DNA from: Larus michahellis
Taxonomy: Eukaryota; Chordata; Aves; Charadriiformes; Laridae
NCBI RefSeq assembly: GCF_964199755.1
Contig: NC_133903.1
Coordinates: forward strand, 625,001-689,000
Reading direction: 5' to 3'
Length of the DNA stretch: 64,000 nt
In this document: one piece after another, positions 1 through 39,300 of the stretch
Layout of the letters: the number at the start of each line of letters is the position of its first letter
Numbering within the stretch: the stretch's first letter is position 1
Notes under the pieces: model-generated
Databases searched by the model: none
What the model was told of the DNA's origin: nothing
What the model saw: the letters and a program-made list of their open reading frames with translations, nothing else
Translations under genes and position numbers: made by a program

Positions 1-255
1 ACTGTCATAATTTCCAAGTTAACCATTCTAGCTTGGATTTATATACAAATGAGAACATACAGGATAAAGCATTTATAAATGTTTGTATCTATAATCTGGA
101 TGCCCAAAATGAAGTGGTAGTTGCAAGTTATTTGTAAGGCTCTAAGACTCATACATTGCGTTCCATGTGTCCCAGGTTTTAATGCCACCCTTCCAACCCT
201 GAAAATCCAAGAGCAAAGAAACTACCTATCCCTGCACGTGCTCAGCTGAACTTAC

Positions 256-2224
256 CTTTCCAAGCATCAGATCTAGGTCTGCTCCATTTGTTGGCAAAGG
301 AGAACAGTCATCACTTTGAATGATATTAGTTACATCTAAGTCAGCATCTGGGGTCTGTATCATCTTTGAGAGACCATCGACGGCGCTCTTCAGTTCGTAC
401 AAGCGTTTTAGGATCTCCTCCTGGCGGGATTCAAGTGCTTGAAGTGACGGGTCAACCTCTTCCTACAGCAGAGGGAAAAACAAGGTCCCATAGATGTTCA
501 CTGGGCTCAGTGTCAAAATAGTTCGCAGCTCACTTGACAATAAGTTTTGAAAGACTTTAAATACACTCAAATAACCAGAACATCGTGAAACATGATGATC
601 TTGTGTCTATTAGTTGTCTCTTTTCTCTTATCTATATGAATGTGGTAGGAGATGGGTTATTTAATAAAATCTCTGAAATCTTCCTGTTTAACATCTTTTT
701 TCAAACCGCTAGGTACAGCAAACTCCGTAACGTAGTAAAAATCAGACCACAACCACAGAAACTTAAAGTTGGCAGTGAAGTGCTGAATTAAACCCCAAAA
801 CCCCAGAGTGAGCTTGTCAGGATTCTCTGCCGCCCAGAAGAGCTGACTGACTGGGCTTGTGCTGGGGCTGCCAAACAAGGGAACTTTTTGGCAATTCAGG
901 TATTTAATAAAAGTTTAAAAACCCTGCAGGTTTAGATGGATGGTGCATCATATGAAATCACTCTCTGAAGTCATTCTTTGTTTCAGAGAATATAAACTAT
1001 AGAGAAAAAAAGACCATAAGCTTTGTTACATATTAATCCCAATGTATATTGTTGTTATATCAATTACCTTACAAGTCTCTTATCTTACAATGCCACCTCT
1101 TTTAAAACATGAAAAGTACATTCCTGTGGGAGCTTTTAAGTCTAGAAATGTACAATAACGTTAAAGAAAAATCTTTATCCATTTCTAAGCATCCTGAATA
1201 AGGATTAACGAAGCCCAACCTATTGGCCAAACTTCTTTCTTTCCGTCTAACAGACAGCTAACAAGCAAGGCATCCGAGCAAAATCACACCCACTTACACA
1301 ACGTTCTCAAAGGCAAGATGCAGAAACACCTCTTAAGCGAGCGTTATTTGGCCAGCACACGATTCTGTGCAACAAAAGCCGCTCTCGGAGGAGACAGGCA
1401 GTCATAACCCCGCATCTTGGCGATGGCTCCCGTGCGGTTCTGCCCCGACCCTGCTCCTGCTCGGCACCTCCAGCCGCCACCGGGCGAGGGCTGGGCTGAA
1501 GAGCCTGGTGGCATCAAGCTAAACACGGGCACAAGCAGCCTGCGAGAACTCAAGGCCTTCCTGATGCTGGAGAGAGGCTGGGGACAGCTAGACTAACGAA
1601 ATGCAGTATTGTGCTTTTTTGCCTTGTTTGAGACAGAAGCAGCCGAGACCCGGAGTAGGAGCCGCCCATCTGCACGGCCTCCCCCGCCACGGCAGAGGGA
1701 ACAGGCGCAGCAGGACGAGCCGAGGCCTGCCGGGACAGCCGCCGGCTTCGGCTTCTAAAGATCCGAACGGAGAGCGGGACACGGGCGAGAGCCCAGAACA
1801 GTCACGCTGAGAACTGCCAAAGGCGCTAAAAATACTACAGCGAATCCCCGGGGCCGCCGAGCCCGGCTAACCCCCGAGCGAGCAGGGGCCAGCACCTCCC
1901 GCGGGCTCGGACGGCGGTCGCGGGGACGCGGACCCTGACGGCTCCCGCCGACCGAGGCGAAGGCCCGGGCCGGAGCCAGCACCGGCCCAGCGCGGCCGGG
2001 CCCGCCCGGCTCCCGGCCCAGCACCCCGCCAGCGCGGCCGAGGCCGCCAGAACGAGCTCCGCCTCCCGTCCCCGTCCGCTGTCCCCCCATTCCCCCCTTG
2101 CCCGTACCTGCGGCGGGCCGGCGGCGCGGTGCAGGCTGGGCACCCGGTACATACAGCCCGGCAGCTGCTCGGCCCGCACCACCACGCCGGGCCCGTGGAA
2201 GGGCCGCACCTTGTACATGGGCAT
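256..2224 (-). CDS. AIMP2: AIMP2 (JTV1/p38), coding exons 1-2 only; gene continues off the left edge
   Basis: AIMP2 is a scaffold protein of the cytosolic multi-aminoacyl-tRNA synthetase complex. Coding exons, in gene order, are 2108-2224 and 256-462. Exon 1 encodes 39 residues starting [11 protein letters not shown], the typical AIMP2 N-terminus. It ends CAG before a GTACGG donor. Exon 2 encodes 69 residues, including [19 protein letters not shown] and [15 protein letters not shown]. This is the heptad-like helical segment that in the family binds partner synthetases. It lies between a TAG acceptor and a GTAAGT donor, both in phase 0. Bases 1-255 belong to intron 2, and the C-terminal GST-like domain is outside the window. 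Intron 1 (463-2107) is AT-rich on the left and CpG-rich from about 1400. I saw no other exon in it. The gene is head-to-head with PMS2, as in mammals. Identity is very secure; only completeness is limited. Confidence 0.95.
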
Positions 2225-2583
2225 GGCGGCACCCGCACGGCACGCCGGGCCCGCCCCCCGCCGCGCCCATTGGGCAGGGCGGGAGCACGGCGCCTTGACT
2301 GACTCGCCCGCGGCCCAATAGGAGCCGGCGAATGCCGCCGCGCCTCCTCGCCTTCTTCTTATTGGCCAGCGCAAGCCACTGAATACTTAAGCGAGTCTCC
2401 ATAGGGCAAAGGGTGCGTCTGCCGGTTCTAATTGGGCAGCCCCATTGGCCAATGGGTGTCAAGCGAGTTGAACATTGGTTTCGGACTGGCGGGCTCTTTT
2501 CTCTGGCGGCCAATGATTGCGCGGGGGTGGAGCCTGCGGGCGGCGGGTCCTGAGGCGAGCGCGGCGCGGCCCGCCGGGTCCCG
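2225..2583. promoter_or_regulatory. AIMP2/PMS2 bidirectional CpG-island promoter with eight CCAAT boxes
   Basis: These 359 bp separate the two divergent start codons and lie inside a CpG island of roughly 1400-3080. CCAAT or its complement ATTGG occurs at 2269-2273, 2315-2319, 2361-2365, 2431-2435, 2444-2448, 2449-2453, 2474-2478 and 2509-2513. No TATA box is obvious near either start. Arrays of NF-Y sites of this kind are known in bidirectional housekeeping promoters. That NF-Y drives both genes here is inference. Confidence 0.85.
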
Positions 2584-14301
<11,718 letters not shown>

Positions 14302-14580
14302 GCCACTTTCTGTTTATTGTTTTCAATTTTAACTCTTGGCAATATTCTGAGCTTTTTATGACTCTCTTTTTTTGAGTAAAAAATATTTTAGCCGACCTTA
14401 AACTTTGAAGACGGTAACAAAGGCATTCAGCAGGGTTTCATTCTTACTCCTGTCAAGTCAACAATATCGACATACTGGAATCCATGTGTAAATAACATTT
14501 ATTTTATTGCAATTTACTGTGTGTATTACTTATTTTTGCAATCAAGACTTTTAAAGAATAAATATAAATGTTTATACATA
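14302..14580 (+). terminator. PMS2: PMS2 3' UTR and poly(A) signal
   Basis: The sequence after the PMS2 stop codon is AT-rich. A canonical AATAAA hexamer at 14557-14562 lies about 255 bp downstream and predicts cleavage near 14575-14590. A second AATAAA at 15038-15043 could serve longer transcripts. Between 14590 and 15060 I see only AT-rich intergenic sequence. Confidence 0.65.
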
Positions 14581-15059
14581 AAGAGGAGGTAAACCTCATT
14601 TATAGCAAATACACTGATTCTTAATTTTAAGGGGAATGTGAATTTAAGTCTCTAGTAATGCCATAAAGCATTCACTTTCTATGTTTATACATTCTGTATA
14701 TGATAATTTTGAAGAAAATGCAAATGATATACAAGTGAAAATACTTTTTTTTTTTTACTTATACTAAAGTTGTGCTTCAATGTTATTACTTCAAGCATTA
14801 ATATTGCATTTAATGATTAACTTGATGGCATCCGTGTTTAATGCTTGAATAGAATAATTCATCTGGCATATCTAAATTAATGTTGTTACCATCCACATTC
14901 CAAACATTTTTGTTCAAGAATCTCTGAGAACGAAGGGAAAAAAAGCTGTCTCCCTAGGCACTGCCCATCAGGTGAGTCCAAATTCTGCCTCAGTAGCATC
15001 AAAATAGTTAGAAAATTGTCTTTTGAATCACAGAGCCAATAAAACAAATAGCTGGGCTC

Positions 15060-15800
15060 TGCCGTTCCCTAAGGACCAAGGTCTGAACCAAGAGACCTGG
15101 GTGTTCGTTGCTGCCCCTTCCGCCCTCGCCCGTGAGGTGGGCAGGGGCTCGCGCCGGGGCCGGGGCCCGTGAGGTGCGCGGGGGCCCGCGAGGTGGGCTT
15201 GGGGCTCGGGCCGGGGCCCGTGAGGTGGGCCGGGGCTCGGGCCGGGGCCCGACCCTGCCCGCCGTGGCTGCGCGTGTCCCGCCTGAGGGGGCGAACGGGC
15301 CAGGTGTCGTCTATGAACGGTCCCTGTTCCCTGCGGAAAGCGCGACGCCCGCTAACCGGAGCGTCCCGCCCACGGCTGGCTGTGAGAGCGAACCGGAGCC
15401 GGCGGTTCCGCCGCTCCCGTGGAAGGCGGAGGTAATGCCGACTGAACGCGGGCAGAGCACGGGCGCTCCATAGGGCCGGCCGCACAGCGGCCGGTCGCTT
15501 CCCCGCAGCAGCGCGGGGCGCGGCGCAGGGGGCCGGCGGCGGGGCGGGGCGGCCCCGTCGGTGTGGCAACGGCCGCCATCGCGGCGGGCAGCGCGGGGCG
15601 GCGGCGGGAAGGGCTGCCAGCAGCCGGCCGCCATCGCCCGCCCGCCCGCGCCCTGCCCGCAGGTGGCCCGGTGCTGCGATCGCCCGGCGGAGCCAGGCGC
15701 TGGCCGGCAGCGAGCGGGGGTGAGAACATGGCGGGTGCCCGAGGCTGCCCCCGTCAGCACTCGCCGCTGCGGCGGGCGGGTCGGGTTCTTGCCGTACAAA
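15060..15800 (+). promoter_or_regulatory. RSPH10B: CpG island, probable RSPH10B promoter and non-coding first exon
   Basis: Very GC- and CpG-rich sequence begins abruptly about 600 bp after the PMS2 3' end. A strong donor-like site (GGGG then GTGAGA) at 15720-15725 could end an untranslated first exon. A matching acceptor just upstream of the RSPH10B start codon (TAG at 16339-16341) would begin an exon at 16342. A GGCAAC at 15565-15570 fits one half of an RFX X-box, the usual switch of ciliary genes, but the other half-site is not evident. The promoter role is inferred from position; the base composition is seen directly. Confidence 0.65.
15129..15250. repeat. GC-rich minisatellite, four irregular units
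   Basis: Units beginning CCCGTGAGG or CCCGCGAGG start at 15129, 15166, 15185 and 15217, with spacings of 37, 19 and 32 bp. Three of them continue into GGGGCTCG and CCGGGGC segments; the 19-bp unit is truncated. It lies on the upstream edge of the RSPH10B CpG island. Confidence 0.75.
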
Positions 15801-16417
15801 GCGGCGATGATCAGCCTGTGAAACGGGTGGGAATTGTGGTTACGGCTGTTAAAGCTGTCCGGTAGCCTTCCGGTAGCTCTTACCTGGCAAAATTGCTTTA
15901 CTTTTGTAAGCTATGGTGGTTATTCTATGTTGTGGTTCAATTTGCAACTTATAACTTTGAAAGCAGGTGAAATCAATAATACTAGTGCAGCTGTAAATTC
16001 CAAGAAGCTCATTAAACTCATGTCTTTGAGAAGTAGTTTTCAATTTTTCCATATCATTAACTCCAGACACCTAAAAGTCTCCGAGTAGAGATGGAGACCT
16101 CTGTGTGGCAAAAGTAAGTCTATTGACAGCACTTGTGCCATGGTTTGGGTGGGCTTCCCGGAGGTCCTACACAGGCACCGCTGCCCCTTAGCCCACCGCC
16201 TGCCGCAAGCCGAAACCACTGCCTGGGGGAACCAGTACTACAGAAATAACTTAAAATACATGTGTATGTAATAATTAAGATTGATAGTTTTTCATGTAGT
16301 TCGCTATTTTGTTGTTTGTTTGTTGTTTTTTTTAATCATAGATTATAGGGGGGAAAATCTTTACATAAGACAGTAAATGTTCAGAAGGAAGATACACATT
16401 GAGACAATTCAGTAGTT

Positions 16418-31411
<14,994 letters not shown>

Positions 31412-31947
31412 ACCTTCTGAAGCGTCAAATAAGTACTCTTTGAGTAAGAAAAAAAAAACCACCCAACCAAAAGCAGCACATGTGCAGTAAGGTCTAAAAG
31501 GCAAGTACGGTGACACTGTACGCACAGGATTTACTGGTTTCCGAGGGAAACTCTGCTCTTGGTGAAGAGAAGAGTCTCATCTATATGGGTGTAACCCTTT
31601 AGACAAAACCGTTCCAGAAGTCAACGTTTGACTTGTACCTAAAAATTCCCTCAGTGCTGATACAAGAAGTGGTGTCTTGTCACGATCGTATGTCCCAACG
31701 AAACTGTTTCTGCTTAAAACATGGTTTATGTGACCGAAGTACTGCATACAAACATGTAAGAATCAGACAAAGACTGCGCCTCGGGCTGAAGCAGGAGCTG
31801 CAGGAACAGGTCAGCCGGGAAAGGTCTTTGCTCAGGGGTCTTTGGTGACCAGTTTCCATGGTAGAAAAATCCGCAGGAAAGCACAGGACGATGCGAATGA
31901 ACACAGGAAGACAAAAAGATGCCCATGAAAGTGTAACAATTATTAAT

Positions 31948-32220
31948 TTTATTTTCCAGTAAAATATTCACATAACGCTATCAGAATGGAATGGTACAGA
32001 TGAATGCAGACTGGTTTTTACTTAGTTTGCACATAAACATTTTTAAAATCTAAAAATTTTATGATCAGAGTTTACAGATTTTAGTAGAAATTTTGATTCT
32101 TACAAAGCAAGTATTGCTTTACTATTGTCGTTATTCCAGTCAATAATATGACTAATAACTTTTCCTGTTGAACACGTGTCTGACATTGACATCTTCAATA
32201 AATCAGCCCTTTGCAGATCA
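31948..32220 (-). terminator. CCZ1: CCZ1 3' end and poly(A) signal, antisense to the RSPH10B 3' flank
   Basis: The CCZ1 stop codon is at 32218-32220. On the minus strand the first canonical AATAAA is at 31948-31953, about 265 bp downstream. On the plus strand an AATAAA for RSPH10B occurs at 32197-32202, inside the CCZ1 3' UTR. I see no earlier plus-strand AATAAA after the RSPH10B stop at 31411. The 806 bp between the two stop codons contains no other gene. Confidence 0.6.
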
Positions 32221-35200
32221 ATCCAAGAAGAAAATATTATTAAACTGTGTTGCACAAAGCTTCTTTACTTCTTCTGTAAAAAAAAATAAAAATAGGATCT
32301 GTCAGTATGGTATTTTACAGGAACCTCTGCAAGAAAAGCCTCGGGGATCATCACTGAGAACATAAATTCAAACAGAAGAAAAGGGAGGAGTTTCTAATGT
32401 AGGAATACACTTGGTTTTATTCTGGCTTCAGTAAGAGAAAGCTGAGTCAAGTCTGATGTTCTGCACTGTCTGAAAGAGGAGTTGTTTTCCGAGTAGCTGA
32501 AGGGTAAACGGTGGTTTGAGTTTGCGCCGCTGCAGTTCAGCACAGGGCAGGGCCCTGGAACCCCTCCTCGGGGAAGGAGGGGGGTGTCTGTTACAGCACC
32601 TCAGGGCAGCAAAACCCCTGCTTTCTGCTACTTGACAGACACCCCTCTGGGGGTGGCAGCACTCCCTAAGCTTACGGGCACAGAAACACCCAGTTACTCT
32701 TTCTGGATGGCAGGTTTGATGCTGAAAGACAATTCAAAATCCTTGTGTAGGTCACGCAGCTCCTTCCTCTCTTTAAAACGTAGGTTGCTGGGCTTTGGTT
32801 GTGGAAAACTATTAGTGTGAGCACGTTGCCCCCTATTAAAACAGTGAGCCCTAAAATTGCTGCAAGTAAGACTCAAACTGCCCTTTCTCTTAGTCTGTTT
32901 AAAAGCTTATTGCATCGTCATTTGCACCCTCGGTCACAGTAAATCATTAGAAACAAGGCAGCGCTGGCCTGAGGATGACTGAGAGGAGACACTGGGTGCG
33001 AGTAACACACCCATGGATCGCTGACATCAAACCCAACTCACGTGTAAACATGGTCGTCTCTCACCTATGGTACCCTTCGTTAATCACTCCTAAACTAAGC
33101 TCATGGGTCTCCTCTTGTTATTTGAAGGAGGAAGAACGACTGATTAATAATAATGATGGATGTCTGCTATTTCTGCTGTTTTTTAACAGCTGGAAGAAGG
33201 CAGACTAAAGGCTTGTGCAAACTTACCTCATCTACATCATAGATCAGTCCCTCTCTAGATTTCTTGTGAGATGGATTTTATTACTTCTCCAGGGACATAC
33301 ATTTTAGTAGTAACTGTATTTAAAGGTAATAAAAAACAATCCTTACCATTAACTTCAATCAGATTTGCATTTTTTTGATTCAAAATAACATACAGTTCTC
33401 GCTGGTCAGACTTTTTCCCAACTACCCAGTAATCACTCATTGCCTTCACAATAATTTCCTCATCTTCATCAACTCTGAAAGAGGTTTTAGAAAGTAAAGA
33501 AGGTGGCAGCAAGTTCATTTTCAACAGCTTTATTTGTAATCATTAGGACAGCGTAACGTCATAGCTTGTGGCTGTGCAGTAGCAGAGACCGAGCACCGGT
33601 ACAGTACGAGCTGGGACGGAGCTGGGCAGTGCAGGATGGAGACTCCGCAGTGGGCTGCTGGGGACAGTTACGTCCCCAGGGCGGCAAGGCAGTGCTGTGG
33701 CCGCCAGCCAAGCTCTCCCGTGCTCGGCCGAAGCGCCCCCCCTCCAGTCTGCTCCGGACACACCAGAGAACTACACTTCGCTACAGGTGACCACGTAACG
33801 GAAGGGGGAGACGGTCTGCGATACTCAGCTTTCCCCATCTCATTGCTAAACCCAGAACTAAGCCATGCTCAGCAGCCAGGTACAGGACATAAAGCTCTCA
33901 CTAACCCAGTACTTCCACAATATGATGAAACGTTCTTTTTTCATTTACAGAAAAATTAAAACCTTGTCCTTAGGCAGAGTGGGAAGATTGCTAGTCGCTA
34001 GTTACAGACACCACCATCATACAGCATCTTCCCGTTCTTTATTATAGTGACAGAGGATGTCTCCCGCCTTGAAGCACAACGCCCACAGAGAAGATAACTG
34101 GCTGCGGGTCACTCAGCAGGACTGCAGGAACTGCAAGGCTTGCATTTTGTCTGTTGGCTAATCCCTAAAAGCTTCCAGCTGCTCCAGAGGAGGCGGCAAT
34201 ACAGGCAGAGGCAGGTCTTTTCCCCGTCCTTTAGTTGCCCAGAGATTAGACAGACTTAAGTGCAAAAGCACAAGGCTTCACATCCCTGCTAAGTTTGTTG
34301 TGGCTACTCTGAAGCTTCACATAGATTAGATGTTTTCTTGGATAGAGGCCCTGGCCCTTCGTTAAATCATTTTTTTAAAAGGACAATACAAGTTTTGTTT
34401 AAGACAGACTACTTCTAAACCAACAGAAAATACCAAACGTGACCCACGCTACACCATTGATCTCACAGAGCTATGAACAGCCATCCAGGAACAAAGAGCC
34501 ACGAAAGCTTCACTCATTTGAAAGAATCTACTTGGCAGGAGTCGGAGACTATTTAATAGTTAAGCGTTACCTGGAGAAGTCACTGTTGATGTCACCGAGA
34601 ATCTTCATGAGGTCAGGGTGAACAGACGCGAGCGATACACTGGGTGTTTTCCTCATGTGGATGGTGCTTTTCTCTGCCAGGTTCATGTGATTGAAATAGA
34701 TAAACTTGAACTGCGGCTCCTTCTCAGCCCTGGCAGATTGAAAAGAAAACGTGACTTGTGAGTACTGACATGTTCTAGAAGCCCCGGCTTCACAGAGAAC
34801 AGTAACGAGCCATTGCAAGGCTCATGCGGACATCCTGAACTTATCTGCCCCTTGAAGAGATTGAGTTCATTAAGACTTGTGGCATGATCAGACTTCATTT
34901 TAACACTTTAAAAGAAAAGAAAAAAAAAAAATAAAAAAACCAAATCAAGCCTGCAAAACCAACCAGTTTTTCCCCTTCTGCTGTGCAGGCCGCTGGTGAC
35001 AGACACAGGGGAGTCTGAAGGCCTTGTCCCGCTTCCCAGCAGTATTTGCATTTTTCTGACGAGCTGGTTTTTCTCTGTCCCCAGTTTGTTTCCTCGCTCC
35101 CCTGTGCTAGTCCAGTCTGGTTTGAATGGATGCTAGGTCTTTAGTTTGATTAATAAGCGATCTTCCACTCTCGTCTGTTGTTTGTTACAACCAAAAGAGA

Positions 35201-36307
35201 AAACTTTTCTTTCCCTCATCACTTGTGTGGGCCAACCAAGAGCCCGTTCTCAAACTCCTGCCTCGGCAGCCTTCCTCCACCTCCTCTTTGATTAAGTTGA
35301 TATAAAACCTGCTACTTAAAGCTGTAGTTTTGGTAGAAGTCACCACAAATTCAGACTGGCACACACCGGCCATGGCAGCTGCTCCTTCTGGCCATGTATT
35401 ATTTAGAGTCAGGGAGATGCCGCGATGCCGCCACTCGCCTCAGCAAAGCGCTGGATCCCCTCGCGCTCTGCACCCACAGCCATTAGTGTCAAGAAACTGT
35501 ATCATGTTTTCAGGACACCACGGCATTAAACTTTAAAAGGGTTAAAGCTGCCAAAGCCAGTCCCAGATGACATTAAAACCCCCCAAGTTTAATGATTTAG
35601 TAGACTGGCACCATTTCGAGCACATCCTATTCTATATCCTGCAGGTCTGCTGATTTGCCATGCTACCACTAAATAAGGTCATTCACACACCTGTCTTTGG
35701 TTTAATTCCTCTTTTGCTGTCATACGCGATGCTGTTCCTGCTTCCCCAACTAACAGATCTAACTAAAAAATAAATACAATTTTATGGAAAGCCAGCTATA
35801 GTTTTAGTGTATTTTCCAAATGTGACGTGTATTTTCCAAGTGACGTGTATTTTCCAAAGCATTAACATCCTTCCTCATTTGGCATTCCCACCCCTCAAGT
35901 AGTTACTTAGTCCTGAAAAACAGAAAAAAATAAGACAGTTTTTTCCTCACCTACTACACACGGCAACACTCCAAGAAGCAGTAATGCTGGAAAAAAGTAC
36001 TCAACTTTAAAGCTTGCATTGTAACCAAATAATCCACTTACTAAAATCCCCATTTCAAACTATTAAACAGAAGTTGTTGAGGCATCTAGACCTTCATTTT
36101 CCTTTTGGATTTGTAACGGAGTTAAGAGTTCCACACACTCCGTCCGTAAGACCTTGTGTCCAAGGCAACCCTGGGACAGAGCCACCGGGGTCAGGGCCCA
36201 CTTGATGTGAAAAACACCATTTTTTAACATTATACAAAATAGCAGAAAGTCAAAGCAGAAGTCAAAGGAAGCTAGCACAAAGAAGGATGTGGGCACAGAC
36301 ACACAAA

Positions 36308-36341
<34 letters not shown>

Positions 36342-39300
36342 TCAAATGTTCTACTAGCCCCAGGGCTATTTGTGAACATTATGAGATTCTGGTTTCCTCA
36401 AGAAAAGTTAGAAAGTATAAACTGAAGCTGAGGTTTTGCAGGAACTGCTACTTCTCTACTTCAACGTGGGCAGCAGCGACAGAAGACTCCCGCCTCGGCC
36501 GGCAGGTTTCCCACCTGCTCTGCGTTTCTGCAAGCCCAGGATCTGTAGGACTCAGCGAGTTTCCGTTCACATACGAAAGAAGCAAAACCTAGAAGTTCCG
36601 CCTCAGAATAATCTGCTGACAGCTGGGGGATGAGGAGGCAGAATCTCAACTGATAACAGTGAAATCTAGCTTAATATCTACATTATTTTTTTCTGCAACA
36701 ATTATGCACGCACAGGAAGGAGGTTTCAGCAGCCACACAATAAACATTCGTTTGTAAATTAGTAACATGTATGTTGTTACTTCAGGAAGACCTAAATATG
36801 CAACAACAGGCACTTTATAAATGCTTAAGATGCGGAAAGGCAGATAAACATCGTTTAAAGTACACGGTTAACTCAGTGCTTTCAGCATTGGGGCTCACAT
36901 TACCATTATTTAAGCAGTTCGTTAAACCTCCTTTTTAACCAACTAATGAGGGACTGCAACAGGAACAGAGCTGTGGTACAAACCCTGATATTCTCTTGTT
37001 GATGTTGTACTGCTCACATATGTCTGACGCCAACATGGTGAGCTGAGGCCCAACGATGCTGTCCAGTTTACGGCAAAACTCCAGCGTAGGCGGGATGGAA
37101 GCTGGGTGGTGGGTAAAGAAAAGGGAGAGATGAGAGTCTCCTCCCACAGCTGAAGGTGGTTTCTGCAGTTGCTTTCGTTAAACATCAGCGAGACTCCTGG
37201 GACAAATTTCTCTCTTAATTATAACCTTACAGATGATTTCCAAAGTGCGTGGCTAACTGAACCAACACTGAGTCGTTTTATTGTGTAAACTGAGTTACTT
37301 CTAGCACTGGAACAAAAAATCAAAAGGCTGATCAGAGCACTCATGAAGAGCAGACTCAAATAACAAATTAACGTGAGTATTTTTCAAGAGGAAAACAAGT
37401 TGCACGTAACAGCATTTTATACTAATTATGTCTTGCCAAATAAGTGATGCTAATAGGTACTTACCATCAATCATAAAGCAGACAGCTGCACTCATGGCCT
37501 GGAACAAAAAAGTTAAAGCAAAAAAAACCATTTACAACAGGTTACCTCCACTACCTCAAACAAATGACAATACTTCAGTGCGGTCACACAGAGGTAAACC
37601 AGTTAAAAAAACAAAAGTAGTTTAACAGTAACCCTTCAATAGCATAATCTCTTTGCAATCCTGCACAACACGGGACAGTTATGATTTTAAAATTCAGCCC
37701 AGTTAGCAGTTTTTAAGTTGCAGGGGAAAGGTAAAATTTGCTAAAAATGCATTTTATGTAAGGAAATATGTCTGCAAGAACCTTGCCTTTCATTTAAAAA
37801 AAAAAAAAAAAAAAAGAGTTTTTTGTTTTATTGATTAATGAAGCCAGGTGTGAAACCACTTGAAGTAACTGAAGGCTGGTATTTTGTTTTACTAAAACAA
37901 CTGTTTGTTCTGGGGAGAGTACAGGAGGGGGGAAGAGAGGACTCAGGCTTTAAAGCTTGTTGCTAGAATCGCAGAGAGTTTTCTGTCTCTTTGCTTTACC
38001 CTCGTCATTTCAATGCATCTTTTTATACAATTCATAAGTACTTCACATCATTTTTGTCTTCATTGTATATAGATTCCTAACTCTGTGGAATAATTGCAGA
38101 GAAAAACGTAATACCTTATAAACAATTAAATGAAGCTCTTCGTAAGTGTCATCAGTGTTAACAAATATTTTGGGGAAACGGCATTTTGCTTCCGGATCAT
38201 TAAGATTTAAAGGTCCAGTAAGAAATCTAGAAAATAATTCCATAGGTCAGATGCGATGAATCCTTACATTTCAGTTTTTCCTATTTAACAGATGTTTTTG
38301 AAACTAGCAATGACTTGCACGTACGAATCTATTTGAATACAATGAGTTTCCAGCTGTCCAGCTTGGCATAGAGCCCTTTATACATTATCTCGGCACTCTT
38401 ACATTTTCCAAATATTATTTGCATATATGCTCCAAGGAGTTAACAGAGACAGGATCAGAAAGTCAGAATAACGCCAACAAAATAAGTTTGATCAAAGACA
38501 CAGCAGCAAAACTCCTTCTGCATTCAAGCTGTGACTATCTTTAAAACCCCTTTTTTTTTGTGGTGTTAGTAAAGTGTTGGCAAAGGAAGAGTTTCCTTTG
38601 CTTTCCGACAGTACATTCAAAGTAGTTTTACGTACAACAGTGGGGTATCAGAAGCACCTAAATTTGGGGCGGGGGACAGACGGACACGGGACAGGGAGTG
38701 CGTGCCAGTGCCTTGATCCCAAAAGAACACAATAAATCAGGCAAGAGGAGTTATTGTGATTAAAGTATGTCCAAACCCACAATTATTCAAAATAATGTTG
38801 CTTCAGCTGCTTATACAGAATTGCCCACTCTGACACGCTGAGTACAGCGGAAAAATAAATAGATAAATCCCTAGAATAAATCTATACCTTTGTCTGAAGT
38901 GCCTGACTGGAAAGAAATGACAGGAGCACTTCCCAAATTGTTCATGCAGTGCATTAAGAACAGTGGGGAGGAATAATAAACATGCAGTAATGTTAATGAA
39001 GACTTTTTTTTTTCCCCCCCCCAGAGGTCAGTCAAGTTTTACACTGCACCAACTACTGTGTGACCCTCTAGAACAAACCGAGTGCGGAACATCTCCTCAA
39101 AACACACGTACTCCTCCCAGACATTCTGCCCTTGAGGCAGGCAGGAAACCAGAGCTACCTGCCATAGTGTTGTAGATTTCCTGGCATCTCAGCTCGGACT
39201 GGAGAATCTCTTCCTGCTAACTGAAGTGAAAAAGAACACACCCAAGAAAAAACAACTTAGAGGTATTTTCTGTTACTTTTTGTGCACCGTCTTTAAATCA

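Noticed and set aside
39159-39217. TTAG acceptor for CCZ1 exon 9 directly before CAGGAAGAG
   Set aside because: It would drop Leu-Ala-encoding bases and break the frame. The CTTCAG acceptor three bases further upstream restores LAGRD as in the family.
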